Below are positions 11,476 through 22,977 of a stretch of DNA of 64,000 nt, in pieces. The notes beneath the pieces are model-generated. The model saw only the letters and a list, made by a program, of their open reading frames with translations. It did no database searches and was not told the origin of the DNA. Both the position numbers and the translations under genes were made by a program. Positions within the stretch are counted from its first letter, which is position 1, and every line of letters starts with the position of its first letter. The stretch is from Omphiscola glabra (Eukaryota; Mollusca; Gastropoda; Lymnaeidae): assembly GCA_964017045.1 (NCBI GenBank), contig OZ024798.1, forward strand, positions 26,197,847-26,261,846, read 5' to 3'.

Positions 11476-12853
11476 TCTATTTTTAAAATTAAATTTTCAC
11501 TTGTGTAAAGTGATTGGGTTTGGATATCCATGGGTAAGTAAATGTAAATATATTTATGTTTTGTTAAAGTCACTGATTTTCTTAATTGGTTAACATATGT
11601 TCATATGTAAAATGAGAATATAGCTTCTTTTTTTACAACTGAAATGTCATTGGATTGAAAGATATTGTCATCCAAGTAAAAATGCATGAACTCTATTTCC
11701 TACCATCGATATAAATGTATCGAAGAAGGTTATTTATTGATCAAATTTATTCTGAGGCTTATCTTGTGCTGCATTGGGCAAAATAAATGTATAGTGTACT
11801 CCCCGCCAACAGAGTTTTAAAAAAATAAATAAATCATACACTGGATTGTAGCCCCCTTACATACGCAAAAAAAATTTTGTCCATTTAATATGCTTTGTTC
11901 TTATCTAGATCAGAGATAAGTGCATTAAAAATGCTATTTGGCTATTTATTTTTGCTACACCAATTTAATTAAACGGCATAGTCTTATTAAAATTATTTTT
12001 AAATGGCTGTAGAGTTTTTACTACTTTATAAATTTCATCAAAGTGTATTTTTGGAATTAATAAAAAGTACAAACTTATTAAATGTTAAGAATACAAAGCT
12101 AAATTAGTATTTAAGTTTAGCAATTTAAAAAGCAATCAATGCTATTTATTAATTTTACTTATAAGAAAGGGAATATACATTATCAGTTTTGTCACGCTCT
12201 TTTATTATATCAGAAATCTTTTAGCTTTGTCTAAATAGGCAATTCTAACTATGACGTCATTTGCGTGATTATTTAGAACTAATTAATTTTAATTTTATTT
12301 CGCCTTATTGACAACGCGCTAAAGAACGCACTAATAAAAACTGATGTTTAGGTTTTCCCGATGAATGTGATTACTGTGTATTTCTTTGATCATATTTTTT
12401 CTATTTAATTTTTTTTTCATAACTTTCAAACGCATATAAAATGCTTAAGATAGTTCCTTAGTTGTTTCCTTATATGTATTTGTAATTTATAATATTAATA
12501 CTTAAACCTTTGCTAAAATAAAAAGCGGAAATATAATATTTTTTGCGCATGTAAATTTATTCGATTTCCGTAAAATAATAGAAAATAACTATGATTGTTT
12601 TTAAGAGTCCGAACGTATCAAAATATTTTCGGGTTTTAAGCGTTATGTCCCTATAGCTCATTCTTATATATATATTCATCTAAATCTCACTCAAACAATC
12701 TACGTCTGGCTGCGACTCCAAACATTTTCATGCAGATATAAAAATTAAAAAATGGTTTTTTTTCACGAAATAATGTTTGCCGACCACTTGCTGCACTGAC
12801 TTTAAGGAACTGATTTACTTGTGCAGAAAAAACCCGGAAATATTTAACCCTCC
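11476..12853. other. AT-rich non-coding stretch
   Basis: About 1.4 kb of AT-rich sequence without arrays. No gene or element was recognised. Confidence 0.6.
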
Positions 12854-13460
12854 CACACATATATCTCATCCCATCACATATTTCATACCCTCACATATTT
12901 CATACCCTCACATATTTCATACCCTCACAAATTTCATACCCTCACATATTTCATACCCTCACATATTTCATACCCTCACTTATTTCATCCCATCACATAT
13001 CTCATCACATCACATATTTCATACATCACACATTTCATACCCTCACATATTTCATACATCACATATTTCATACCTTCACATATTTCATCTCATCACATAT
13101 TTCATATCATACCATGTTTCATACCCTCACATATTTCATCCCACCACATATTTCATCCCATCACATATTTCATCTCATCACATATTTCATATCATACCAT
13201 GTTTCATACCCTCACATATTTCATACCCTCACATATTTCATTGCATCACATATTTCATTACATCACATATTTCATTACATCACATATTTCATCCCACCAC
13301 ATATTTCATCCCACCACATATTTCATCCCATCACATATTTCATCCCACCACATATTTCATCCCACCACATATTTCATCCCACCACATATTTCATCCCACC
13401 ACATATTTCATCCCACCACATATTTCATCCCACCACATATTTCCTCCCATCACATATTGT
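12854..13460. repeat. 17-bp minisatellite, ~35 units
   Basis: The unit is CACATATTTCATCCCAC, with an ATACCCT variant common in the first third and the CCCAC form homogenised in the last third. Three frames stay open (His/Ile/Phe/Tyr/Pro-rich), which a 17-bp period explains. Confidence 0.96.
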
Positions 13461-13889
13461 CTGTTCTCTCCCACAAGTTTCTAGAACTGAAATAACTTCA
13501 TTTTTAAATCCTTTATATTAATTTTTTTTTTGTTCGTGGCTGGATGGAAAAATCTTCGGGCGGCCTATTGACCCACTTCCTGTCAACCTATCGAGCTGAA
13601 ACTTGGCACATGGACCCCTTGCCGATTCATTCGAACTTTGAGTACCACCACCCAACCCCAACCCCCCAAAAATCAGTTTTTCCTGTTTTCCAAATTTGGA
13701 AGATGAAGGAAATATGATGACACTGATTTCAAGAAATAAAATTCTCGATAAATGCGCTAAATGAGATGGTTTTCAAAAATACCGCAAAAGTGCTTTTGGA
13801 GCGTTTCTTTGTCTTTCGGAAATAGTCGGTGTAAAAATCTGCTGTGTAAGAGCGAGTGGTTCAATAGAATGTAAATGTGGTTCAGGGGC
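13461..13889. other. Non-coding; possible dispersed-repeat piece
   Basis: A phrase at about 13590-13620 (CGAGCTGAAACTTGGCACAT) has the look of a dispersed repeat, but no family could be named. Nothing else was recognised. Confidence 0.4.
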
Positions 13890-14210
13890 GTGAACAAAGT
13901 TTCGGTGGAATGGTTCGGATGGTACATGTCATGTGAGTGGGTTGAAGAGGATAAGTGAAACGTGCAAATGACACCTGTCATGTAATGACACCTGTCATGT
14001 AAGTGACGTGAAAAACCTTTGCGCATTTCGTTTTTATGTAGTATAGAAAAATATTTTGGATAAATTAACAGGTGGAGATAATCCTTCGCTGCTTGATGGA
14101 TTTAAATCAGCACATCTCCCCATGTTGATTTAGATCAGCTTATCTCCCCATGTTGATTTAGATCAGCACATCTCCCCATGTTGATTCAGATCAGCACATC
14201 TCCCATCCAC
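13890..14210 (-). repeat. Left arm of an inverted repeat pair, with 28-bp array
   Basis: Sequence 13900-14100 is the reverse complement, at roughly 85-90% identity by eye, of about 19085-19290. Shared landmarks are GGAATGGTTCGGATGG, two ATGACACCTGTCATGT copies, AAATATTTTGGATAAATTAA and CAGGTGGAGATAATC. Toward the inside it carries about 4 units of a 28-bp repeat (CATCTCCCCATGTTGATTTA + GATCAGCA). The same repeat, inverted, forms the longer array in the right arm. Confidence 0.88.
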
Positions 14211-15157
14211 CATTGGGATTCTTATAAAGTCCTACACTTGTTTGCATCTTTTGTCAAGTTTTCAGTGCTCCCCCCCCCCCAAACAACCCATTGCTCGATG
14301 TTACATTTTGTAAGGATTTATACTAAATCTCATGCTACCCTTTGAGATATAAGAAATTGACGTCAAAATTGTGTAGTAGTTAGATGGTCTCAATGTGTTA
14401 CGAATCACAGAAACTAATCAATAATTATATTTCTTATAATAATACAATGGCTTCAAGAGTAAGAAGAAAAGAAAGAAAAGTGCTTAGAATCTCATGGGAG
14501 CCTCATTAAACCTTGTCTCTAATCACAACTTAATCTCAATGCGTCTCCCTCTGTCCTTATCTCTCGCTCTCTCTCCCACTCTCTCTCTCTAAATATGAAT
14601 TAATGAGGTTTTTTAACCAAGATTATCTCCACCAATTTGTCTTCAGTGTATTTCCTATTATCTATGTCTCTCTCCTTATATAATATATAGGTGTTTCATT
14701 CGCCATCCTTCTCCGTTCTCCTATGTCTCGATGCTTGTTTTGAGTCCATATTTCTCCGTGTGTCCCTTTCGCCTCCTTTTTCCTCCTCTCCCTTTCCATT
14801 TCTCCTTCCCAAACGATATCTCATTCTCTCTATTCTATATAACAATATCGACATTTGCTTTATTGTCCCCTAAATTTATTTCAGACGCACGTCGAATGAA
14901 TCTCCCCCACTGTCCCGCCCTGGGTGCAGCAAAACTGACAGAACCCCGCTTCCCCGCCCTGGGTGCAGACAAACTGTGACAGCCGTAGAGAACCCACTCA
15001 CCCGGGACTTGCAGTTGTGGCCGCCGTGAATTATTGAGTTCCAAAACAGGGCTAAATCGATCACAATGTCAATTACTGCAGCGAGAAGCCATCATAAACT
15101 ATAAGTGATGCGGTAATGGCGTGATATAAGCACTAGAGGAATAAGGATAGATACTTC
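14211..15157. other. Non-coding between inverted repeats
   Basis: It contains a C run near 14271-14280, pyrimidine-rich sequence at 14530-14830 and a duplicated CGCCCTGGGTGCAG word at 14916 and 14958. No transposase or other gene was seen. Confidence 0.5.
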
Positions 15158-15912
15158 GGAGTATCAGGGGGTATGTAGAGACTTTCAGGGTATTTGAAGG
15201 TATGTAGAGACTTTCAGGGTATTGGAAGGTATGTAGAGACGTTCAGGGTATTGGAAGGTATGTAGAGACTTTCAGAGCATCTGGAGGCATGTAGAGACTT
15301 TCATGGTAATGGAAGGTATGTAGAGACTTTCAGGGTATTGGAAGGTATGTAGAGACTTTCATGGTATTAGAAGGTATGTAGAGATTTTCAGAACTTTGGA
15401 GGGTACGCAAAGATTTTCAGAGCACTGGGGGGTACTTAGTGACTTTCAGAACATTGGCGGGTATGCAGAGACTTTCAGGGCATTGGGAATATGTAGAGAC
15501 TTTCGGGGTATTGAAAAGTATGTAGAGACTTTCGGGGTATTGGAAGGTATGTAGTGACTGGCAATGTATTGGAAGGTATGTAGTGACTTTCAAGGTATTG
15601 GAAAGTACGTAAAGACTTTCAGAACATTGACGGGTATGTAGAGACATTCAGAGCATTTGAGGGGGAGGGGTATGCAGAGACATTCAGAGCATTTGGATGG
15701 TATGTAGAGACTTTAAGAGCATTTGGATGGTATGTAGAGACTTTAAGAGCATTTGGATGGTATGTAGAGACTGTATGAGCATTTGGATGTTATGTAGAGA
15801 CTTTAAGAGCATTTGGATGTTATGTAGAGACTTTAAGAGCATTTGGATGGTATGTAGAGACTGTAAGAGCATTTAGATGGTATGTAGAGACTTTAAGAGC
15901 ATTTGGGAAGGT
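15158..15912. repeat. 28- to 30-bp minisatellite, ~26 units
   Basis: The first part has a 28-bp unit starting GGTATGTAGAGACTTTCAGG. From about 15640 the unit becomes 30 bp (GAGCATTTGGATGGTATGTA + GAGACTTTAA) and more uniform. This suggests a later expansion of a longer variant. Confidence 0.93.
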
Positions 15913-16866
15913 TATGTAGAGCACGTTACAGAATAGTTTAGAGTGCATGGACCTGGGTAAGGGAGGTGTAAATAAGGATGGAATAGAGACGTCCTAAAAT
16001 AGAAATAAATGTAAAAAAGGGGAAGCGGGTGGTTGTGCAAGTGTTTTCAGAAAATAATGACATAGCAATGTGTGTTTTGTTTTTGTGCTTTTTTTTCAGA
16101 CAAAAACTAGTCAGAATCGAATTATTAAACTTTAAAGATTTAACATCGCTCTAAATTCCCGAAGATATTTTTGTGGTTTCCCAATAATGTCACAGTCGTT
16201 GATTAAACTTCTTTTGATTATTGAGAAAGACCCAAAAGTAAAACTACTTTCTTTGTACAGAGTTACGCGTGTTGTTGGAATGAACTTCTTTGGCGTCGAA
16301 ACCAGAATTATTATGTTCCCATCGGTATTTTAAACAGACTTTTAACAAATTGATTTCACTTTGAAATGTTATATTCCCCATATAAGGACATTCTTGGAAG
16401 GAAGAAAACAGACGCGTCGGAACAAATAAAACGGATATGACGCAGTCAACAAAATTATTCACCTCGACAATCTTCTACGCCAAAGGGGGAAAACTGTCTG
16501 AACGTGCTGGGTAAGAGGGAGACTGCCGCACAACGGCGATATTGCCGTGTCTAATCTGCGGCCAATTGTTACACGGAGATTGGATTCTGTCTTGATGGAA
16601 AGAAAAGAAAGTTTTATTGATTTTTGTATTTCTTTTTTTTTTTTATTTGAAAAACAATTTGATTGATGGCCGGGCCGGTAAGTTGAAAAATGGTGATTGA
16701 TGAGATTATAGCGTGATTAGACGGGTTCTCAATTCCGGATTATTGCCTGGTTTGATGGGGATTACAACATGATTAAACCGGTTCAAGTTGGGTTGTTTTT
16801 TTTGTTTTTGTTTTTTTTGTGTGGTGATTTTTTTTAATTAAAAAAAGACAAATTTATACAAACATG
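15913..16866. other. Non-coding, nothing recognised
   Basis: AT-rich with a few T runs. No array, element or gene was recognised. Confidence 0.55.
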
Positions 16867-17205
16867 AAGAAATAGACAGAGACACAAGAAATATAGGCAG
16901 AGACACGACAATAGGCAGAGACAAAAAATAGGCAAAGACAATAAATAGCGAAAGAAATAGACAGAGACAAGACATAGACAGAGACAAGAAATAGGCAGAG
17001 ACAAAAAATAGACAGAGACAAGAAATATACAGAGACAAGAAATTGCCAGAGACAAGACATAAACGAGAAATAGGTAGAGACAAGAAATAGACAGAGACAA
17101 GAAATAGACAATGACAAGAAATAGACAATGACAAGAAATAGACAGAAACAAGAAATACACAGAGACCCGAAATAGACAGAGAAGAGACAAGAAATAGACA
17201 GAGAT
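16867..17205. repeat. 17-bp minisatellite, ~20 units
   Basis: The unit is AAGAAATAGACAGAGAC with frequent indels. Three overlapping minus-strand frames (Leu/Ser/Cys/Phe-rich, resembling membrane proteins) come only from the repeat. A 26-bp segment then occurs twice near 17225-17280. Confidence 0.92.
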
Positions 17206-17332
17206 AAAGACTTATATATAAGGACATATACATGTTCATATGAAGGCCACCCACATATACATGTTGATGTGAAGGCCACCCATAGCATTCACATAATTGC
17301 CTGTTCTTGTGATATTTATTTTATCGAAAAAG

Positions 17333-17410
17333 TCGTACGGAGTTCGCTCTTTTGAAGCTGTTGCGGCAAAATTGTGGAACTGTTTGCCTCAATCTCTGAG
17401 GGGAAATTAA
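17333..17410 (+). pseudogene. Non-LTR retrotransposon C-terminal fragment (CR1-like)
   Basis: The plus strand reads SYGVRSFEAVAAKLWNCLPQ and then SLRGN before a stop. This is the typical C-terminal signature (R-S-F-x-x-x-A-x-x-L-W-N-x-L-P) of CR1/jockey-like reverse transcriptases. After the stop the same frame still gives K, stop, FKNHLNTF, also typical of these tails, so the ORF is broken by nonsense changes. The sequence up to about 17510 is probably its 3' UTR. Nothing upstream of 17333 matches, so the copy is severely 5' truncated. Confidence 0.7.
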
Positions 17411-17885
17411 AAGTAATTTAAGAACCATCTAAATACTTTTTTCTTTAAATAGATCTTAGGACATCAGAGCGCTGGGAGCATGCTAAAATAGCATGAACAC
17501 GAATGCTATAAAAGTATTCAATCAATCGATACAATCAAACAAATCTTACGACCAAATTAGTTCGCTTAATGTTTCAGAGCTTCATGATCCCCATTTTTAC
17601 TCAAAACAACACCAATTCCCCGACTCTCTCTCTCTCTCTTTTTGTCTGTCCTATTTTTATCTCTTCTACTCATTGCGTCTCATTAACCTTTTTTTTTCCA
17701 TCACAGCCTCTCAATATTCCATTTCATCTGCCTCTCTTTCACCCCTTCTTCACCTCCTCTCTTCACCTCCTCTCTTCACATACTCTTCACCTCCTCTCTT
17801 AAACACTCTTGCTCGGTAACACATTCTCTCTAGACATCTCATTTTTAGAACTACGACTGTATCTTCACTCTCATTATCGTTCTCC

Positions 17886-17985
17886 CTTTCTATGCTTTTC
17901 TTTCTTTCTTTCTCTCTTTCTTTCTTTCCTTCTTTCTTTCTTTCTTTCTTTCGTTCTTTCTTTCCTTCTTTCTTTCTTTCTTTCT
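17886..17985. repeat. (TTTC)n microsatellite
   Basis: About 100 bp of TTTC with occasional TTCC, CTCT and GTTC interruptions. It follows a pyrimidine-rich tract from 17620. Confidence 0.96.
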
Positions 17986-18439
17986 TTTATCAATATTCCC
18001 CCTAACCGTATCTGAAGACACGTCTTACAATGTTCTCATTTCTGAAATCCACCCCTTTTCCTCCCCCTCCCCCTTATCAGCTATAATCGTGAATTTAAAT
18101 CGTGGCCAGGTTTCAGTTGTGTCACTCAAAACTTGGCGTCCATTAGACAGGATTGCCAGCTGGTAATTAATGGGACACTTGCAGAAATAGAGCTCTGAAG
18201 TTCTCAACACACACAGTGGTTCTCAGCGCGATGAGGTTAGAGCTGCCACCACTTGAGAAGATGCTGGTCGGGGTGATTCATAAATTAAATGTGTACAATT
18301 TAATTTATAGCTTATCTTTCTTCGCCATTGTCAAGGTCAGGAAATCAGTGGCAGAGTGTGTGTGGGTTGATTTGGGAGAAATGAGGTATGTGAGCGAGGT
18401 GAACGATTGTCATGTCACGGATGGGTGAATGACTTGTGA

Positions 18440-18690
18440 GATGCTTAGGTATAAAAGGGGGGTTAACTGTTATGTTGGGGAGAGAGATTTATTATTGAGA
18501 GTGGATTCGAGCAGAGTGTGTTTTGAGTTGGACGTAATGTAACTTGGTAATTCTTTTGTGTATTTATTGGATTTGTTAGTCACTTCACATGACTATTCAA
18601 TAGAAGGTGCTGTGTTTGAACACTTATATTTTCAACAAGGAATAAACATATTTGATGACTCTTAAACGACGTTGCGTGGTTTTTTCCTTT
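18440..18690 (+). other. Possible solo-LTR-like or transcript 3'-end segment
   Basis: A TATAAAAG box at 18450 is followed about 190 bp later by AATAAA at 18642 and a GT/T-rich tail. That order would suit an LTR (U3-R-U5), but no TG...CA ends, flanking duplication or second copy were found. It is reported as a weak possibility. The adjoining 18000-18440 shows nothing recognisable. Confidence 0.2.
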
Positions 18691-18804
18691 TAAACTATCG
18701 GCTTATCACCTAGACAACGAGAATATTCTTTCGGACTAAAGAATATTTTACAGCCATCTCATCAGCATATGATAGCTGTGATCTTTGTTCAAATGAGTTT
18801 GGTT

Positions 18805-19310
18805 CTAAATCAACAAGGGGAGATATGCTGATCTAATTCAACAAGGGGAGATATGCTGATCTTAATCAACAAGGGGAGATGCGCTGATCTAATTCAACAA
18901 GGGGAGATATGCTGATCTAATTCAACAAGGGGAGATATGCTGATCTAAAACAACAAGGGGAGATATGCTGATCTAATTCAACAAGGGGAGATATGCTGAT
19001 CTAAATCAACAAGGGGAGATGCGCTGATCTAAATCAACAAGGGGAGATGCGCTGATCGAAATCAACAAGGGGAGATGCGATAATCCATCCAGCAGCGATG
19101 ATTATCTCCACCTGTTAATTTATCCAAAATATTTTTGTGTACTACATGAAAACGAAATGTACGAAGGTTTTCCACGTCACTTACATGACAGGTGTCATTA
19201 CATGACAGATGTCATTTGCACGTTTCACTTATCCTCTTACACCTATGAGATGAAATGTGCCATCCGAACCATTCCACCATCCTCTTACATCACATGAGAC
19301 ACCTGTTATT
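18805..19310 (+). repeat. Right arm of the inverted repeat pair, with 28-bp array
   Basis: About 10 units of a 28-bp repeat (AACAAGGGGAGATATGCTGA + TCTAATTC) occupy 18805-19085. They are followed by about 210 bp that is the reverse complement of 13900-14100. The array is the reverse complement of that in the left arm, and lies on the inner side in both arms. Confidence 0.9.
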
Positions 19311-19334
19311 CTTTTACAACCGCTTTAAATGTCA

Positions 19335-20360
19335 CTATCACCAGCACACTGACCTAACCACTTACATGTCATATATGACATAATCACCAGCACACTGATC
19401 CAACCACTTAAATGTCAAATATGACATTATCACCAGCACACTGATCCAACCACTTAAATGTCACATATGACATTATCACCAGCACACTGACCTAACCACT
19501 TACATGTCATATATGACATTATCACCAGCACACTGATCCAACCACTTAAATGTCACATATGACATTATCACCAGCACACTTACCAAACCACTTACATGTC
19601 ACATATGACATTATCACCAGCACACTGACCTAACCACTTACATGTCATATATGACATTATCATCAGCACATTGACCCAACCACTTACATGTCATATACGA
19701 CATTATCACCAGCACACTGATCCAACCACTTAAATGTCACATATGACATTATCACCAGCACACTTACCAAACCACTTACATGTCACATATGACATTATCA
19801 CCAGCACACTGACCTAACCACTTACATGTCATATATGACATTATCATCAGCACATTGACCCAACCACTTACATGTCATATACGACATTATCACCAGCACA
19901 CTGATCCAACCACTTAAATGTCACATATGACATTATCACCAGCACACTGACCTAACCACTTACATGTCATATATGACACTATCACCAGCACACTGACCTA
20001 ACCACTTACATGTTATGTGACATTATCACCAGCACACTGATCCAACAACTTAAATGTCACATATGACATTATCACCAGCACACTGACCTAACCACTTACA
20101 TGTCATATATGACACTATCACCAGCACACTGACCTAACCACTTACATGTCATGTGACATTATCACCAGCACACTGACCTAACAACTTACATGTCTATATG
20201 ACATTATCACCAGCACACTGACCTAACCACTTACATGTCATATATGACATTATCGCCAGCACACTGACCTATCCACTTACATGTCATAGATGACATTATC
20301 GCCAGCACACTGACCTATCCACTTACATGTCATACATGGCATTATCGCCAGCACACTGAC
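19335..20360. repeat. 46-bp minisatellite with internal palindrome, ~22 units
   Basis: The unit runs CACTGACCTAACCACTTACA, then TGTCATATATGACAT, then TATCACCAGCA. The stretch ATGTCATATATGACAT is a perfect 16-bp palindrome in the commonest variant. Blocks of several units recur in the same order (for example 19536-19690 and 19720-19860), showing expansion of multi-unit blocks. Confidence 0.96.
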
Positions 20361-20489
20361 CTAATTGTAATGCTAGACATATCATCTGAACACTTCCATC
20401 ATTTCCCGTCGTGACATTTGGCGTTGGACAGCAGAGCGGCGTCTAGGAGAGGGTGCGCAGCTCTTCCATTCTCTCCATTTAATCGATGA

Positions 20490-20915
20490 CATGTATGGCA
20501 TCCTTCCGTCTTCACGAGACGATGGAGTAGCTATATTGTATTCCTACACTTCGACGAGTGGCTCACTAGGCCAATCCTGGAATGACAATCTCGTCTGCAT
20601 TTCACACAGGAGAATGATGATTCCTGGTTAATTTTGGCCTTCCGTGCTGTTCTTTTTCTTGCAAGGGCTTCGTTCCGCACATCTTCTGCCTTTTTCACTC
20701 CTTCGTACACTGCCGTTCGCCAGCTGGAACGTTGTTCGGCAATGATCTCCCATTTATTGACTTCAATGTTCGCTTCCTTCATGCTCTTTTTGCAAACGTC
20801 CATATATCTCAGGCGAGGCCGTCCAATAAGTCTTGTCCCTCCTGCCAACTCTCCATACAACAGCATCTTTGGAATACGGCCTTCCTCCATTCTCTTTACA
20901 TCGATGAAATATTGT
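20490..20915 (-). pseudogene. Non-LTR retrotransposon 3' fragment (C-terminal domain)
   Basis: The minus strand carries a 119-codon open stretch (20531-20890). It encodes the end of a reverse transcriptase polyprotein: VKRMEEGRIPKMLLYGEL, GRPRLRYMDVCKKSMKEANI and a closing Cys/His finger CVKCRRDCHSRIGLVSHSSK + C. The 3' UTR contains CGTCTCGTGAAGACGG and ends in GCCATACATG. Finger and UTR match the larger element at 24.9-27.0 kb, so both belong to one family. It is 5' truncated just upstream of the GHVKRM-equivalent motif. The clade is not assigned with confidence. Confidence 0.85.
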
Positions 20916-21169
20916 GTGATTTACCCTAATACCTGAGATAGATCGTCATCAAGTGTCTACAAATGCTTAAACATGTCAAAATAAATTGATTTCTTCTTTA
21001 CTCTTAAGTTCTTTAACGCGTGTTATCCCTTTGCAGAAACAATGAAATAAAGGGTTCAATGAAAAATAATAAAATTAATTTTTAGAAATCTCTGTTGATG
21101 TGAATAATCCATACAGGTTGTCCGTTCTGTGATTATTTTATTTGCACTTCCCGTTTTTGTAATGTAATG

Positions 21170-21325
21170 GTTTACGAATAATTACTGTGCCCGTCAGGTA
21201 ATGGTTCTTTGCCACTTACTGTGTCCGTCAAGTAAGGGTTCTTCTGCAAATACTGCGGCCGTCAAGTATTGGTTCTTTGACATTTAGCTGTGTTCGTTAC
21301 GAAACGGTTCATTAGCACATACTGT
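21170..21325. repeat. ~34-bp degenerate repeat, ~4.5 units
   Basis: Units start ACTGTGYCCGTCAAGTAATG and end GGTTCTTTGCCACTT, with variation in sequence and length. Confidence 0.8.
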
Positions 21326-21336
21326 TTTCGACTGGC

Positions 21337-21735
21337 GTGACTTAATGTCTAATGTTAAGAGGGCGTCTAAAGTCTGATATTAAGAGGGCGTCTAAAGTCT
21401 GATGTTAAGAGGTCGTTTAATGTATAATGTTAAGCGGGTGCCTAATGTTAAGAGGGCGTCTACTGTTAAGAGGGAGTCTAATGTATAATGTTAAGAGGGC
21501 GTGCAATGTCTAACGTTAAGAGGGCGTCTGTCAATTGTTAAGAGGGCGTCTAATGTCTAATGTTAAGTGGGCGCCTAATGTTACGATGGCTTCTAAAGTC
21601 TAATGTTAAGAGGGCGTTTAATGTCTAATGTTAAGAGGGCGTCTAATGTCTAGCGTTCAGTGGGCGTCTGTCTAATGTTAAGAGGGCGTCTGATGTCTGA
21701 TATCAAGTGGCGTCTAATGTCTGATGTTAAGGACC
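21337..21735. repeat. ~25-bp degenerate repeat, ~16 units
   Basis: Units contain AATGTTAAGAGGGCGTCTAA + TGTCT. Many are missing one or other half, giving an irregular array. Confidence 0.88.
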
Positions 21736-22520
21736 AACAAGAAGATGCCGTTTAACATCTTTAGTAGTTCATTCCCAGAAACCATTGGCTTGCTGGGCAC
21801 TTCATTCAAAAGACGGAAACTGGCGATCTAAGGCGGGGCTTGAGCCGAGCAAGGCTTGGTGGGGGGGGGGGTCCGAGGAGAAGTGGGCTGTTCAGAATGG
21901 GACGGATGGCAATCGGTGGTTGTCGTTCTATGTAATGGAATGTAAATTGCTGGCTTTCTAGAGACTTTTCTTTAAAGGTGATGGATACCAATTTTAGTCA
22001 AAAATTTTAATTTCTTAATTTAAATGTGTTTTAACATAACTTAAATTTCACCATGGATCTTATGTAAAACATTTCTTTACTTTTTAAACGTATTTAAAAC
22101 ATCTTAGGTTCTCAAATAATCTTGTTAAAAAGGGTCTTCAAATTTACAACAACAAAATTATTTTCAACAAGCTTAAGTTACAAAAATATCTCGTTGAATA
22201 TTGCAGCACTGTTTGTTTACATATATAAAGATATGCTCAATAAATTATGTCTGCGCAACATTTATGGTATTGTGCATAGTTGTGCACTCGTGAAAAAAGA
22301 TCCAACATCTGCGGAATTCTTTATCATCATGAGTAACATTACAATCTTATGCACCACACTGCAGGCACTATTATTAAAGGACCTTAGGAATTGTTGTTTT
22401 TTAATGTACCACAACCTGGTTGGATAATAAGAGTGGCAATGAAGCAATAGCTGGTTTTGTGTTAATATTTGTGTTGCGCACTTAGAAGTATGCTATTTGT
22501 ACGAAGACCCATCCAAAGCC
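21736..22520. other. Non-coding, nothing recognised
   Basis: A 101-codon plus-strand open frame at 22122-22427 has no recognisable family and no supporting signals. The rest is AT-rich. Confidence 0.5.
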
Positions 22521-22524
22521 GTGA

Positions 22525-22757
22525 CAATTGACAAAGGTCTGCTCGTATGGACAGGACACCTCAAGAGGATGCAATGTCAGAGTGACCAACAGACCGAAAC
22601 CAAGAGGCAGACGACTGGCTCACCGGTCGACCATGACTTCGAGATGGTTTGATGATGTGGAGACGGATTTACAACGGATGGGGGGGGGTGACATGTCATA
22701 GATCGGTCTGATTGGAAGGATGTGATGGAGCAGGCCAGTGCCCTACATGGGCCGTAA
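22525..22757 (+). pseudogene. Non-LTR retrotransposon C-terminal fragment, frameshifted
   Basis: Translated in more than one frame, the plus strand gives LVWTGHLKRM, then RWFDDVETDLQRMG, then DRSDWKDVMEQASALHGP and a stop. This order (GH-x-x-RM, then RWxDDV, then W...A-LHGP) is the usual C-terminus of one group of endonuclease/reverse-transcriptase retroelements. At least one frameshift coincides with a G run at 22680. No RT core lies upstream, so it is a dead 3' fragment. It belongs to a different subfamily from the 20.5 and 25 kb copies. Confidence 0.72.
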
Positions 22758-22977
22758 AGCCATTGTAACGACTTCAAATGGTGTGTTTAGTCTTTACACT
22801 TCACACACGGGCATTGGTCACAGAAGATAAACAGGTACATAGAGGGCCATATATGAATCACGATATTTTGCCTTTTTAAAAATCTCTCCCCCCCCCCCCC
22901 CCAAACCCAACCCGAAATCGTCAAACATTGAACACACAAATTAGACAATTTTATCAAACATCGCCACAAATGTGTAG

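Noticed and set aside
16834..17288. Apparent multi-pass membrane protein on the minus strand
   Set aside because: The hydrophobic Leu/Phe/Cys pattern comes from a 17-bp repeat read in three frames. All three overlap the same DNA.
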